From Roseibium algicola (lineage in GTDB: Bacteria; Pseudomonadota; Alphaproteobacteria; Rhizobiales; Stappiaceae): DNA of 64,000 nt. The notes under the pieces are model-generated. The model ran no database searches, was not told where the DNA came from, and saw only the letters and a list, made by a program, of their open reading frames with translations. Shown here in pieces: positions 7,722 through 16,395 of this stretch. The DNA lies in assembly GCF_001999245.1 (NCBI RefSeq), contig NZ_CP019630.1:3687001-3751000 (forward strand), read 5' to 3'. Positions within the stretch are counted from its first letter, which is position 1; each line of letters begins with the position of its first letter. The position numbers and the translations under genes were made by a program.

Positions 7722-8939
7722 TTACGCGACAGCGCGGGCCAGTGCGCATTGCGACCACAGGTCATTGATCGCGTTGGCGAGGTGTTCGATGTCTTCGGCC
7801 GTGTGCAGCGGTGTCGGGGTGAAGCGCAGGCGCTCCGTGCCGACCGGAACCGTCGGATAGTTGATCGGTTGAACGTAGATGCCGTAGGTGTCCAGAAGGA
7901 TGTCGGAGATCCATTTGCACTTCTTGGCATCACCCACCATCACCGGAACGATGTGGCTCGGGTTTTCCATGTGCGGGATGCCGCGCTTGTCGAGAGCGGC
8001 GCGGACCTGGGCGACCCGGTCCTTGTGCGCCTTGCGCTCGAACGGGCTGTCCTTCAGGTGACGGATGGAGACGGCTGCGCCTGCTGCCAGCGCCGGCGGC
8101 AGGGCGGTGGTGAAGATAAAGCCGGAGGCGAAGGAGCGGATAAAGTCGACAACCGTCTTCGAACCGGTGATGTAACCGCCCATCACGCCGAAGGCCTTGC
8201 CGAGCGTGCCTTCGATAATGGTCAGACGATCCATCAGGCCTTCGCGTTCGGCAACGCCGCCGCCACGCGGGCCATACATGCCAACGGCATGCACTTCGTC
8301 GAGGTAGGTCAGTGCACCGAACTTGTCGGCAACGTCACAGATTTCCTTGATCGGCGCGATGTCGCCATCCATGGAATAGACGCTTTCGAATGCGACCAGT
8401 TTCGGCGCGTCCGGATCGTCCGCCGCCATCTGGCGTTCCAGGTCTTCATAGTCGTTGTGCTTGAAGATGCGCTTTTCGCAGCGGGCGTGGCGGATGCCTT
8501 CAATCATGGACGCGTGGTTGAGCGAGTCCGAATAGACGATCATGCCCGGAACCTGGGAGGCGAGCGTACCCAGCGCTGCCCAGTTGGAAACATAACCGGA
8601 CGTGAAGATCAGAGCAGCTTCCTTGCCGTGAAGGTCGGCCAGCTCGTTCTCCAGAAGAACATGGTAGTGATTGGTGCCGGAAATGTTGCGCGTTCCGCCT
8701 GCGCCTGCGCCGCATTTGGAGATCACGTCCTGCATCGCGGTCACGACCTTTTCGTTCTGGCCCATGCCGAGATAATCGTTGGAGCACCAGACGGTCACGT
8801 CCTGAACCGAACCATCTTCGCGGTAACGGGTTGCGCGCGGAAAAGCACCTGCCTGGCGTTCCAGATCTGCAAACACACGGTAATTGCCGTTGTCATGCAG
8901 TTTGCCCAGGCGTTCTTCCAGATACGCGTTCACGTCCAT
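7722..8939 (-). CDS. hemA: 5-aminolevulinate synthase
   Basis: 405 residues, the usual length for alphaproteobacterial ALAS. It condenses glycine and succinyl-CoA to 5-aminolevulinate, the first step of tetrapyrrole synthesis in the C4 pathway, using PLP. Family features: [11 protein letters not shown] start, [12 protein letters not shown], the glycine-rich [27 protein letters not shown] with the PLP-contacting aspartate and histidine, and [15 protein letters not shown] with the Schiff-base lysine. The start at 8939 agrees with family N-termini and follows AGAGGATCC. The gene is monocistronic with a strong terminator. An FNR/FixK-like box lies about 165 bp upstream, so oxygen control is likely. 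Confidence 0.95.
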   Translation of the reverse strand: MDVNAYLEERLGKLHDNGNYRVFADLERQAGAFPRATRYREDGSVQDVTVWCSNDYLGMGQNEKVVTAMQDVISKCGAGAGGTRNISGTNHYHVLLENELADLHGKEAALIFTSGYVSNWAALGTLASQVPGMIVYSDSLNHASMIEGIRHARCEKRIFKHNDYEDLERQMAADDPDAPKLVAFESVYSMDGDIAPIKEICDVADKFGALTYLDEVHAVGMYGPRGGGVAEREGLMDRLTIIEGTLGKAFGVMGGYITGSKTVVDFIRSFASGFIFTTALPPALAAGAAVSIRHLKDSPFERKAHKDRVAQVRAALDKRGIPHMENPSHIVPVMVGDAKKCKWISDILLDTYGIYVQPINYPTVPVGTERLRFTPTPLHTAEDIEHLANAINDLWSQCALARAVA

Positions 8940-9099
8940 TCTCAGGATCCTCTCATCGCGGGCACCTTTGCCAGCGCCTCTCTCCTGCCCGCGCAACTCG
9001 CGTCCCGCGCGGCCAATTTGCTGCCTGGAACCTTTCCGTCCGATTCCAGACTAGCAGCTAACTTATAGCCATTCAAAACTGCTTATCAAAGTTTTGGCC

Positions 9100-9113
9100 T
9101 TGATCAAGGTCAA
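9100..9113 (-). promoter_or_regulatory. FNR/FixK-type box upstream of hemA
   Basis: Read on the minus strand the site is TTGAC-CTTG-ATCAA, matching the TTGAT-N4-ATCAA consensus in 9 of 10 defined bases. Its centre is about 167 bp upstream of the hemA ATG. hemA is a known target of FnrL/FixK proteins in related bacteria; activation here is inferred, and the transcription start is not visible to me. Confidence 0.65.
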
Positions 9114-9352
9114 AAACCCCGGCTGCGTCCAATCGCCATAGTGTCCGTTGCCGTGGTTTGCCAAGGAAAACCGGCCTTGTTCCCTTGTCGGAAAAAGAGC
9201 GCAATTCCCGGTGAAACCGAAGAATATCCCAAGGTGATTGCCGGAAAGTTTTCGCGGTTACAGCAAACATGGGTACGGCATCGGAATGTGCATGGGGCCA
9301 AATTGCCGCATTCTTCGGCCCGGTTTGAAGAAGTTTCTTGCTTTCAACCCTT

Positions 9353-9376
9353 AAACATGAATACTGATTCATGTTT
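9353..9376. promoter_or_regulatory. Palindromic operator, probably for the adjacent TetR regulator
   Basis: AAACATGAAT at 9353-9362 and its exact complement ATTCATGTTT at 9367-9376 with ACTG between them. The palindrome ends 23 bp before the TetR start codon, in the position expected for autorepression. Confidence 0.75.
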
Positions 9377-9399
9377 CATGAATTGGGAGGAAACAGCAG

Positions 9400-10026
9400 G
9401 TGCGCAAACCAGCCGCAGAAGCAGACGCGCCGCAAAAGGCTGCAGGCAACCAGCCGAAAACGGCGCGCGGTGAAGCCACCCGAAAGGCAATCCTGACCGC
9501 TGCCGAAAGGGTGATCGGCGAGAAGGGCTACAACGACGCCTCCATCGGTCACATTACCAGTGAGGCAGGCGTCGCCCAAGGCACTTTCTATATCTACTTC
9601 ACCACCAAGGAGCAGGTGTTCTCGGAGCTTGTCCTGGAAATGGGGCGGCTGGTCCGACATACGATCGCTGAGGCAACGCAGGGCATCGGCAACCGGCTGG
9701 AAGCGGAAAAAGCCGGCTTGCGGGCCTTCCTGGAATTCGTCCAGGCCCATCCGGACCTCTACCGGATCGTACAGGAAGCACTGTTCGTCGATCCTGCCGC
9801 CTATGAGGAATATTACAAGACATTCGCCGCCGGTTACCGGTCGGGACTGGTTGCCGCCGAGGCCGCCGGCCAGATCTCCAAGGGGGACACGGAAACCCGT
9901 GCCTGGGCCCTCATGGGCATCGCCCGGGCCCTTGGCGAGCAGCTGGTCGTGTTCAAGTCGGAAAAACCCATTTCCGAACTGGTTGCCAGTGCCTACGACC
10001 TGATTGCCAACGGCATCAAACCCTGA
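9400..10026 (+). CDS. TetR/AcrR-family transcriptional regulator
   Basis: 208 residues from a GTG at 9400 behind GGGAGGA. Residues about 22-70 are a TetR helix-turn-helix domain (TRKAILTAAERVIGEKGYND ... GVAQGTFYIYFTTKEQVFSEL). The C-terminal domain (about 80-205) is a ligand-binding bundle. It is the first gene of a plus-strand run with enoyl-CoA hydratase, acyl-CoA ligase and MaoC proteins, so the ligand is probably an acyl-CoA or the free acid (inference). A 24-bp palindrome immediately upstream is the likely operator, giving autoregulation and control of the operon. Confidence 0.85.
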   Translation: MRKPAAEADAPQKAAGNQPKTARGEATRKAILTAAERVIGEKGYNDASIGHITSEAGVAQGTFYIYFTTKEQVFSELVLEMGRLVRHTIAEATQGIGNRLEAEKAGLRAFLEFVQAHPDLYRIVQEALFVDPAAYEEYYKTFAAGYRSGLVAAEAAGQISKGDTETRAWALMGIARALGEQLVVFKSEKPISELVASAYDLIANGIKP

Positions 10027-10036
10027 GGCGCATGTC

Positions 10037-10810
10037 ATGGGCCTCGTTGAGACAGAAACACGCGGCGGCGCGATCTGGATATGGTTGAACCGGCCGGACC
10101 GGCACAATGCCCTGGTTCCGGCGCTGGTTTGCGAACTGCGGAGCGCCATTGCCGAAGCGGCGATGGCCGAACCGGTGGCGCTGGTTCTGTCGGGCCGCGG
10201 ATCCAGCTTTTCGACCGGTGGCGATATTGGCGGGTTTTTGGACCATGCCGGATCGCAGGGTAAACTCGTGGCCTACTCGGACGAGCTTGTCGGCAGCCTG
10301 CACGAGACGATCCTCGGCCTGCTGTCCTTTCCGGCGCCGGTGCTGGCGGCGGTCAATGGGCCGGTGACGGGTGGTTCTGCTGGCTTGATGCTGGCGGCAG
10401 ACATGGTCGCCATGTCCGGGACAGCCTTTGTCCAGCCCTACTACAATCAGGTGGGGTTCGGTCCGGATGGCGGCTGGACAGCCTTGCTGCCGGACCGCAT
10501 CGGCACTTCGAAGGCACTTGCGATCCAGTATCGCAACACGCGCATCAGTGCTTCGGAGGCCGTGGAACTGGGGCTTGCCGTCTGTCAGGTGCCGGGGGCT
10601 GAGCTTGTTGCAACTGTTGACGGCTGGGTCGTGGATCTCGGCAAAGGCTTCGCCCAGACCCATCGCACGACACGGCAGAGTGTTTGGGATGCACGCAGAT
10701 GCGCGATGGTGCGAGACCGTCTCGACCAGGAAAAAGCCAGGTTCCTGGACCTGGTGAGCCGTCAAAGCACGCTCGACGGCATGAAGGAATTCACCAGGAA
10801 ACGGGCCTGA
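10037..10810 (+). CDS. Enoyl-CoA hydratase/isomerase family protein
   Basis: 257 residues from the ATG at 10037 (GAGGCGC upstream). Crotonase-fold features: VLSGRGSSFSTGGDIGGF, where the first oxyanion-hole segment lies, and LAAVNGPVTGGSAGLMLAAD with the second. The usual catalytic glutamate position in the following helix reads YNQVGFGPDGGWTALLP, so an aspartate (FGPDGG) is in the place often used by isomerase-type members. It acts on a CoA thioester, substrate unknown. It follows the TetR gene by 10 bp and precedes an acyl-CoA ligase by about 100 bp. Confidence 0.85.
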   Translation: MGLVETETRGGAIWIWLNRPDRHNALVPALVCELRSAIAEAAMAEPVALVLSGRGSSFSTGGDIGGFLDHAGSQGKLVAYSDELVGSLHETILGLLSFPAPVLAAVNGPVTGGSAGLMLAADMVAMSGTAFVQPYYNQVGFGPDGGWTALLPDRIGTSKALAIQYRNTRISASEAVELGLAVCQVPGAELVATVDGWVVDLGKGFAQTHRTTRQSVWDARRCAMVRDRLDQEKARFLDLVSRQSTLDGMKEFTRKRA

Positions 10811-10908
10811 GGAGAAGCCCGTCCGAAGGACCGGGACGGCGACTGCAAGACGGACACCTCGCCTTGCAGGGCGCTGGCTCGAGGCCCCGCCAGGTGTTGG
10901 GAGGACGC

Positions 10909-12450
10909 ATGGAATATTTAACCGACATGGCCGCAAAACGGGCGGAGCTCACGCCCGGGGCGACAGCCTTTGTCGATCATGAAAGCGGCAGATCTTTCAG
11001 TTTCTGCGAGATCAACGAACGCGCCACCCGATTGGGCAACCTTCTGCTCGGTCGCGGTCTTGCCAAGGGCGACCGCATGGCGGTGCTTTGCCATAACCAC
11101 CCGGATTTCTTCGTGCTGCTGTTTGCGGCTCAGAAAACCGGCATTCTGCTTGTGCCTCTCAACTGGCGACAGCCGGTTGCTGAGCTGCAGCCCATATTGG
11201 CGGCCTCCGGTGCGAAGCTGCTGTTTCATGATCTTGCGTTTGTCGAGATTGCCGAAGAACTTGCCGCCACAACCGGCCTGTCGCTTCTGCCGCTGGGCGC
11301 CGAGGGCCGGGGTGGCAGCGCTCTTGATCGTCTTCTGACGGGGGCAAGTCCTGCAGCGATCGGCTGCGGCAAGGTCAAGGCTTCAGCCCCCTGGTATCTG
11401 CTTTACACCTCCGGAACGACGGGCCTGCCCAAGGCGGTTATCCAGACGGCGGGCATGGCCTATGCCAACATGATCAACTACTGTCAGGCCACGGGTCTTT
11501 CGATCGGCGAAAAGGGCGTCAATTTCCTGCCGCTCTTCCATACGGCGGGGATCAACCTGCCGACGCTGCCGATCTTCCTGAACGGCGGCATGTCGACTGT
11601 CTTGCGCAAGTTCGATCCGGAGACCGTGCTTGATCTCGTTTCCGCCGGAAACGTCACCTGCTTCTTCGGTGTTCCGGCGATCTATCAGGCGCTGGCGCTG
11701 TCACCCAGGATCGGCAAGACGAACTTTTCGAAGGTCCGGTCGCTCGGCTGTGGCGGTGCGCCGGTGCCGAAACACCTGTTGTCGGAGTTTCAGGAGCGGG
11801 GCGTCACCATCTGCAACGGCATGGGCATGACCGAGACCGGGCCAACCGTGTTCCTGATGGACAAGGGCCATGCGCCCGCCAAGATCGGTTCAGTCGGAAA
11901 ACCGCAGATCCTGACGGATGTTCGCCTGGTCGACGGCGATGGCGGTATCGTCGAAGGGCCGGGGGAAGGGGAAGTCCAGTTTCGCGGGCCGAACATCACG
12001 CCGGGCTACATGGACAACAAGGAAGCGACGGTTGCCACCTTCACGGTCGATGGCTGGCTGAAATCCGGTGACATCGGGCGCCGCGACGAGGACGGCTACT
12101 ACTACATCGTCGACCGGATCAAGGACATGTACATATCGGGAGGCGAGAACGTCTATCCGGCTGAAGTCGAGAAGGTTCTTGTCGGTCATCCGGCCGTTCT
12201 GGAGGCTGTGGTGATTGGTGTGCCTGATGCTAAGTGGGGCGAGGTCGGTGCGGCCTTCCTGATTGTGCGTCCCGGCGAAGACCTCGATACGACGACGTTG
12301 GCCGACTGGTGCCGCAAGCAGCTGGCGCCCTACAAGGTGCCGAAAAGCTTTACCGTCGTTGACGACCTGCCGCGCACCGCGGCGGGCAAGGTGCGCAAGA
12401 ACATTCTGAAAGACGACTTCCTTGCCGACAATTCCCTGGAGAAAGTATAA
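10909..12450 (+). CDS. AMP-dependent acyl-CoA synthetase/ligase
   Basis: 513 residues from the ATG at 10909 (GGGAGGACGC upstream). ANL-superfamily signatures are in order: LLYTSGTTGLPKAV (P-loop, about residues 163-176), GMGMTETGP (A5), the adenylate-binding SGDIGRRDEDGYY (A7), DRIKDMYISGGENVYP hinge (A8), and the C-terminal lysine in RTAAGKVRK (A10). It activates a carboxylic acid to its CoA thioester with ATP. With the crotonase and MaoC genes it makes a small acid-degradation or modification pathway. Substrate not readable; the N-terminus lacks the extension of acetyl-CoA synthetases, so a medium-chain or aromatic acid is more likely. Confidence 0.9.
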   Translation: MEYLTDMAAKRAELTPGATAFVDHESGRSFSFCEINERATRLGNLLLGRGLAKGDRMAVLCHNHPDFFVLLFAAQKTGILLVPLNWRQPVAELQPILAASGAKLLFHDLAFVEIAEELAATTGLSLLPLGAEGRGGSALDRLLTGASPAAIGCGKVKASAPWYLLYTSGTTGLPKAVIQTAGMAYANMINYCQATGLSIGEKGVNFLPLFHTAGINLPTLPIFLNGGMSTVLRKFDPETVLDLVSAGNVTCFFGVPAIYQALALSPRIGKTNFSKVRSLGCGGAPVPKHLLSEFQERGVTICNGMGMTETGPTVFLMDKGHAPAKIGSVGKPQILTDVRLVDGDGGIVEGPGEGEVQFRGPNITPGYMDNKEATVATFTVDGWLKSGDIGRRDEDGYYYIVDRIKDMYISGGENVYPAEVEKVLVGHPAVLEAVVIGVPDAKWGEVGAAFLIVRPGEDLDTTTLADWCRKQLAPYKVPKSFTVVDDLPRTAAGKVRKNILKDDFLADNSLEKV

Positions 12451-12453
12451 CCG

Positions 12454-12843
12454 ATGAGCCTGACCGCTGACGCGCAGCACAGCGCAACGTTTAGCTGGAT
12501 CCCCCGTCAGGAGGATTTCGATGCCTTTGCCGATCTGTCCGGTGATGACAACCCGATCCACGTCGATCCCGAATTTTCGGCTCGCACACGGTTTGGACGG
12601 ACGGTCTCCCACGGAATGCTGCTTTATACGCGGGTCTTTGCGCATCTGGAGGCCCTCCATCCGGGGCGAAGCCATGCCGTGCAGACTTTGATGTTTCCCA
12701 ATCCGGCCTATGCGGATGAGGAGCTAACGTTTTCGTTCACGCCGAGCGAGGACGATGGGGACCTGATCCTGATCGAGGTCGCCCGTGCGGCGGACGGGGC
12801 CGTGACCTTGTCCGGTTCCTGCAAACTGGGGGTGCGGACATGA
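12454..12843 (+). CDS. MaoC-like (R)-specific enoyl-CoA hydratase
   Basis: 129 residues forming one hotdog domain. The hydratase motif is intact: DLSGDDNPIHVDPEFSARTRFG carries the Asp and His of the catalytic dyad, followed by VSHGMLLYTRVF. It starts 3 bp after the acyl-CoA ligase stop and overlaps the next gene by 4 bases (ATGA). It probably hydrates a trans-2-enoyl-CoA. Its partner is likely the degenerate MaoC protein encoded next. Confidence 0.85.
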   Translation: MSLTADAQHSATFSWIPRQEDFDAFADLSGDDNPIHVDPEFSARTRFGRTVSHGMLLYTRVFAHLEALHPGRSHAVQTLMFPNPAYADEELTFSFTPSEDDGDLILIEVARAADGAVTLSGSCKLGVRT

Positions 12844-13211
12844 GCCTGGAAGTCGGAGCGCGCGCGGAAGTCAAACGCAGCTACACAGAAGACGACATGC
12901 GTGGTTTCGCGCAGCTTGCCGGAAACGGTACGGAAGTCCCGGTGTCTGTTCCGGGGCCACTGATCGGCGGGCTCTTTTCCTATCTGCTGGGCGTCGAGCT
13001 GCCGGGGAGAGGAACCAACTACCTGAAGCAGAACCTGGAGTTTCTGGCGCCCGCTCCGGTCGGGGAGACGCTGACGGCCTCGGTGACCATCACGCGCCTG
13101 CGGCCGGAAAAACACCTGGTCGATCTGGAAACGGTCTGTGAAGCAGAGGACGGCACCCGCATCTGTCAGGGCCGGGCGCTTGTCTATGTCGAGGATGTCG
13201 GCAAGGACTGA
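12840..13211 (+). CDS. MaoC-like hotdog protein lacking the catalytic dyad
   Basis: 123 residues with hotdog-domain pattern (RSYTEDDMRGFAQLAGN, PGPLIGGLFSYLLG, LKQNLEFLAPAPVGETLTAS, RICQGRALVYV). At the position where the previous protein has SGDDNPIH this one reads AGNGTEVP, so both catalytic Asp and His are gone. In two-gene MaoC systems one subunit is often catalytic and the other structural; the 4-base overlap with the intact MaoC gene supports a heteromeric enzyme (inference). It ends the operon. Confidence 0.8.
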   Translation: MSLEVGARAEVKRSYTEDDMRGFAQLAGNGTEVPVSVPGPLIGGLFSYLLGVELPGRGTNYLKQNLEFLAPAPVGETLTASVTITRLRPEKHLVDLETVCEAEDGTRICQGRALVYVEDVGKD

Positions 13212-13277
13212 GCCGTTGTTACAGATTTTCGGCTGCTGCGCGGCGTTAGGCAGACCGGGCGCGTATTCGAGAGCCTT

Positions 13278-13667
13278 CTACTCACCCTCGATGATCCGGA
13301 CCTTGGATGGCCAGAAGGCGTAATGTCCGGCAAGTTTCTCCGCCATCGGCACCGGCGATCTGTAGACCCAGCCGATCTCCTCGCCATCATGGGAAATGTA
13401 GCTGGCGTCGCCCTTGATGGGGCAATGGGTAGACTTGTCGACATACCCGAACCGGGTCTTGAGATCGGCTTCCGGCACGTAGATCACGGGGTCATAAAAA
13501 GACTTGCCGATTTCAAGAACGCGAACCGCATTGATGCTGTCCGCCAGCAGGGCCGCGCCCTGATAGATGCGAATACGCCGGGGCACGTCCTTAATCACCA
13601 TCAGGTGGTCGGGGTTTTCCGGGTTGCGGATCGCCGTATCGAAGGCGGGCATTGTCTGCGCAGTCAT
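13278..13667 (-). CDS. DUF427 domain protein
   Basis: 129 residues from the ATG at 13667, which follows ACGGAGGACCTC. DUF427 hallmarks include RIYQGAALLADSINAVRVLE, DPVIYVPEADL, STHCPIKGDASYISHDGE, and GHYAFWPSKVRII. These are small beta-rich proteins of unknown function, some reported near nucleotide-metabolism genes. The gene is single, convergent with the MaoC operon and divergent from the glycerate kinase. Confidence 0.8.
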   Translation of the reverse strand: MTAQTMPAFDTAIRNPENPDHLMVIKDVPRRIRIYQGAALLADSINAVRVLEIGKSFYDPVIYVPEADLKTRFGYVDKSTHCPIKGDASYISHDGEEIGWVYRSPVPMAEKLAGHYAFWPSKVRIIEGE

Positions 13668-13833
13668 GAGGTCCTCCGTGGAATTGGCCCTCATGTGAGG
13701 ATGGTGACGGTGAAACGCAAAACAATTCTATGCTGCAGGGCACACGGTTTCGCTGGGTTTTGGGCGTTCGCAGGTTGAAGCTCATCGTTTCGGCCTTGAT
13801 AATTCCTGCAGTTCTGCGCTCAAACAGGAGAAC

Positions 13834-15114
13834 ATGAATTTAGGAAGAAGTGGTGCCATGGCCGAAAGCGTTCAGGATTTTTTGAAACGGCTGTTCCTGC
13901 GGGCCGTCGAAGTGGCGGACCCGATGCAGAGTCTTGGTGCGTTTCTGCCGGAGAAACCAGTGGGCCGCGTCGTAGTGATCGGCGCAGGCAAGGCCTCCGC
14001 CCGAATGGCGGAAGCGGTCGAAAACATCTGGGGGCCGTGCGAAGGCCTGGTGATCACGCGCTATGGTTACGCGAGGCCGTGCGAAGGGATCGAGATCGTG
14101 GAGGCCGCGCATCCGGTTCCGGACGAAATGGGGTTTGTCGCGACCAAACGCATGATCGAGCTTGTTTCCGGCCTGGGTGAGAACGACTACGTGCTGGCGC
14201 TCATGTCCGGTGGTGCTTCGGCCTTGCTGATTGCGCCTGCCGGAGAAATCTCGCTGGCCGAAAAACAGGCGGTCAACCAGGCGCTTCTGGCCTCCGGTGC
14301 ACCAATCGGCCAGATGAACGTCGTGCGGAAACATCTGAGCCGGGTGAAAGGCGGGCAATTGGCAGCGGCCGCCTATCCTGCAAAGATGCTGGCTCTGCTC
14401 ATTTCGGATGTTCCAGGTGACAATCCTGCTGAAATCGGGTCCGGTCCGACGGTTGGTGATACCAGCACGACGGCCGATGCCAAGGCGATCCTGGAGCAGA
14501 GGAAGATCGAAGTGCCGGCTTCGGTGCAACAGGTTCTCGCCGCCGGAAGCGGTGTGTTGAAGCCCGATGACGAAAAGCTCGGCCGTGTGTCGAATGTCAT
14601 CTTCGCAGCTCCTTCCCAGTCGCTGGAAGCTGCCCGAAACCTTGCTGAAGCAGAAGGCTGTGATGTCGAGATCCTGGGGGACGCCCTGGAAGGCGAAGCG
14701 CGGGAAGTGGCGCGTGCCCATGCAGAGCTTGCCCTCAGCCGCCAGAGCGAGCGCCCCGACGGTAGCCGGCCCTTGCTGCTCCTGTCCGGCGGTGAGCTGA
14801 CGGTAATCCGACGCGGCGAGGGCATTGGAGGGCCGAACGCCGAATACGCCCTGGCTCTTGCTTTTGCCTTGCGCGGGGCTCCGGGTATCCACGCGATCGC
14901 TTGCGACACGGACGGTGTCGACGGAGCGGCAGAAGTAGCGGGTGCCGTCATTGGCCCGGATACGCTGGCGAGGGCGGACAAGGCGGGTGCCGATGTGGAA
15001 GAGGCACTTCTTACCAATGACGCTCACCGCTTTTTCGACACGATCGGAGATCAGGTTGTCACCGGGCCGACACTGACGAATGTCAATGATTTCCGTGCCA
15101 TATGGATTGGATAG
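13834..15114 (+). CDS. Glycerate 2-kinase (MOFRL/DUF4147 family)
   Basis: 426 residues. ATP-dependent phosphorylation of D-glycerate to 2-phosphoglycerate. Family features: VVVIGAGKASARMAEAVE near the N-terminus, ALMSGGASALL, NVVRKHLSRVKGGQLA, LISDVPGDNPAEIGSGPTV, and the C-terminal MOFRL domain with LLLSGGELTVIRRG, GGPNAEYALALA and the DTDGVDGAAEVAGA motif. I chose ATG 13834 because AGGAG lies 6-7 bases upstream; ATG 13858 is an alternative. It is followed after 72 bp by the CofD-like gene and lies upstream of a transport operon whose glycosidase would release glycerate. Confidence 0.88.
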   Translation: MNLGRSGAMAESVQDFLKRLFLRAVEVADPMQSLGAFLPEKPVGRVVVIGAGKASARMAEAVENIWGPCEGLVITRYGYARPCEGIEIVEAAHPVPDEMGFVATKRMIELVSGLGENDYVLALMSGGASALLIAPAGEISLAEKQAVNQALLASGAPIGQMNVVRKHLSRVKGGQLAAAAYPAKMLALLISDVPGDNPAEIGSGPTVGDTSTTADAKAILEQRKIEVPASVQQVLAAGSGVLKPDDEKLGRVSNVIFAAPSQSLEAARNLAEAEGCDVEILGDALEGEAREVARAHAELALSRQSERPDGSRPLLLLSGGELTVIRRGEGIGGPNAEYALALAFALRGAPGIHAIACDTDGVDGAAEVAGAVIGPDTLARADKAGADVEEALLTNDAHRFFDTIGDQVVTGPTLTNVNDFRAIWIG

Positions 15115-15186
15115 CGCATTGGCCGGGACGAACGCCCGCAAATCCTTTACCCGGCAAATTGCGCCGGAATTCCCAAGGGACCGGAC

Positions 15187-16368
15187 TTGACTGAAATCAC
15201 CATCACCCGTGTGGCGCGCCTGCCGGATCCGTTTCGGATCGAACGGTTTCTGTCCAATCCGAAGCTTGGCCCGAGGACGTTGTTCTTCAGCGGTGGATCG
15301 GCACTCAACGGTGTCGCCCAGTGCCTGAAGCGCTACACGCATAATTCCATCCACCTGGTGACACCGTTCGATTCCGGTGGCAGCTCGCAAGGGCTCAGGA
15401 TTGCCTTCAACATGCCGGCCATCGGTGATCTCAGAAGCCGGTTGATGGCACTCGCCGACGAAACGGTGCTCGGCCATCCGGACGTTTTTCGCCTGTTCAC
15501 ACATCGGTTTTCGAAAACAGCCTCGCAAGTGGATCTGGCTGCCGAGCTGGAAAGCATGATCGCCGGAACGCATCCGCTGGTGGAGGCGATAGAGCAGCCG
15601 ATGCGCACGCTCATCCAGAATCAGCTGGGCATGTTTCACGCCGCACGACCGATAGATTTCGACCTGCTCGGCGCCAGCATCGGCAACCTGATCCTGGCAG
15701 GTGGTTACCTCAACCAGAACCAGCAGCTCGAGCCGATCATCTTTCTGGTGGCCAAGCTGGTGGGTGTTCAGGGCACCGTCCGGGCCGTTGCCGACGACAA
15801 CCTGCACCTGGGGGCAGACCTTGAGGATGGCGAGGTTGTCATCGGCCAGCATCTTCTGACCGGCAAGGAGCATCCGCCACTGGTCTCGCCGATCCGAAAC
15901 CTGTTCCTCAATCGGGGGCTGACCGGCAAGGACCCTGCGGAAGCAGCGTTTCCGGACCGCAACCGGAGCCTCATCCAGTCTGCTGACCTCATCTGTTATG
16001 CGCCGGGCAGTTTCTATACCAGCCTGATCGCAAATCTTCTGCCGAAAGGCGTCGGAAAAGCCATTGCCGCACGCACCGTTCCGAAGGTCTATGTGCCCGG
16101 AACGGGGCAGGATCCGGAAACCGGCACGATGAGTGTTGCCGACAAGGTGCAGACCCTGCTTGCCTACTTGCGGCGGGACGCGGGCAGCGATTGCCCGGTC
16201 GACCGTCTGCTAAACTTCGTGATCGTCGACCAAGCGGTTCCGGAGAAGGAAACGGAAGCGCTGCAGGCGCTTGGGCTTTCCGTGCTTCAGCTCGATCTCG
16301 TCAGCAAGGCGTCCGCACCCTATTATGCCCCTGTGCCGCTTTGCGAAACTCTGGTCTCGCTGACGTAA
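15187..16368 (+). CDS. GAK-system CofD-like protein
   Basis: 393 residues from a TTG at 15187 (AAGGGA upstream). The glycine-rich N-terminal motif FFSGGSALNGV (about 33-43), HLVTPFDSGGSSQGLRIAFN and MPAIGDLRSRLMALAD match the CofD fold, whose known members transfer a phospho-organic acid to the deazaflavin Fo. Other fold elements are IGNLILAGGYLNQNQ, NLFLNRGLTGKDP and ADLICYAPGSFYTSL. The order SGGSSQGLR with MPAIGDLR is what I know from the CofD-related branch of GAK clusters rather than true CofD or YvcK. No Fo-synthesis gene is visible here. The other GAK genes lie at 58818-64000. Neighbours are glycerate kinase and RbsD. The exact reaction is unknown. Confidence 0.75.
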   Translation: MTEITITRVARLPDPFRIERFLSNPKLGPRTLFFSGGSALNGVAQCLKRYTHNSIHLVTPFDSGGSSQGLRIAFNMPAIGDLRSRLMALADETVLGHPDVFRLFTHRFSKTASQVDLAAELESMIAGTHPLVEAIEQPMRTLIQNQLGMFHAARPIDFDLLGASIGNLILAGGYLNQNQQLEPIIFLVAKLVGVQGTVRAVADDNLHLGADLEDGEVVIGQHLLTGKEHPPLVSPIRNLFLNRGLTGKDPAEAAFPDRNRSLIQSADLICYAPGSFYTSLIANLLPKGVGKAIAARTVPKVYVPGTGQDPETGTMSVADKVQTLLAYLRRDAGSDCPVDRLLNFVIVDQAVPEKETEALQALGLSVLQLDLVSKASAPYYAPVPLCETLVSLT

Positions 16369-16395
16369 GCACCACCGAACATTCAGGACAAGGCC

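Larger units (their letters stand above)
8940..9399. other. Divergent regulatory region between hemA and the TetR gene
   Basis: 460 bp without a supported gene. It contains an FNR/FixK-like box on the hemA side and a long palindrome just before the TetR gene. A short frame across 9141-9473 has no ribosome site and overlaps the TetR start; I treat it as chance. Confidence 0.7.

Noticed and set aside
13840..15873. 677-residue open frame on the minus strand
   Set aside because: It lies opposite glycerate kinase and the CofD-like gene, both with clear family motifs and ribosome sites. The antisense protein has no recognisable domain and arises from GC bias.
15187..16368. True CofD of F420 synthesis
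   Set aside because: No Fo synthase or F420 ligase is visible, and the motif wording fits the GAK-related branch better.
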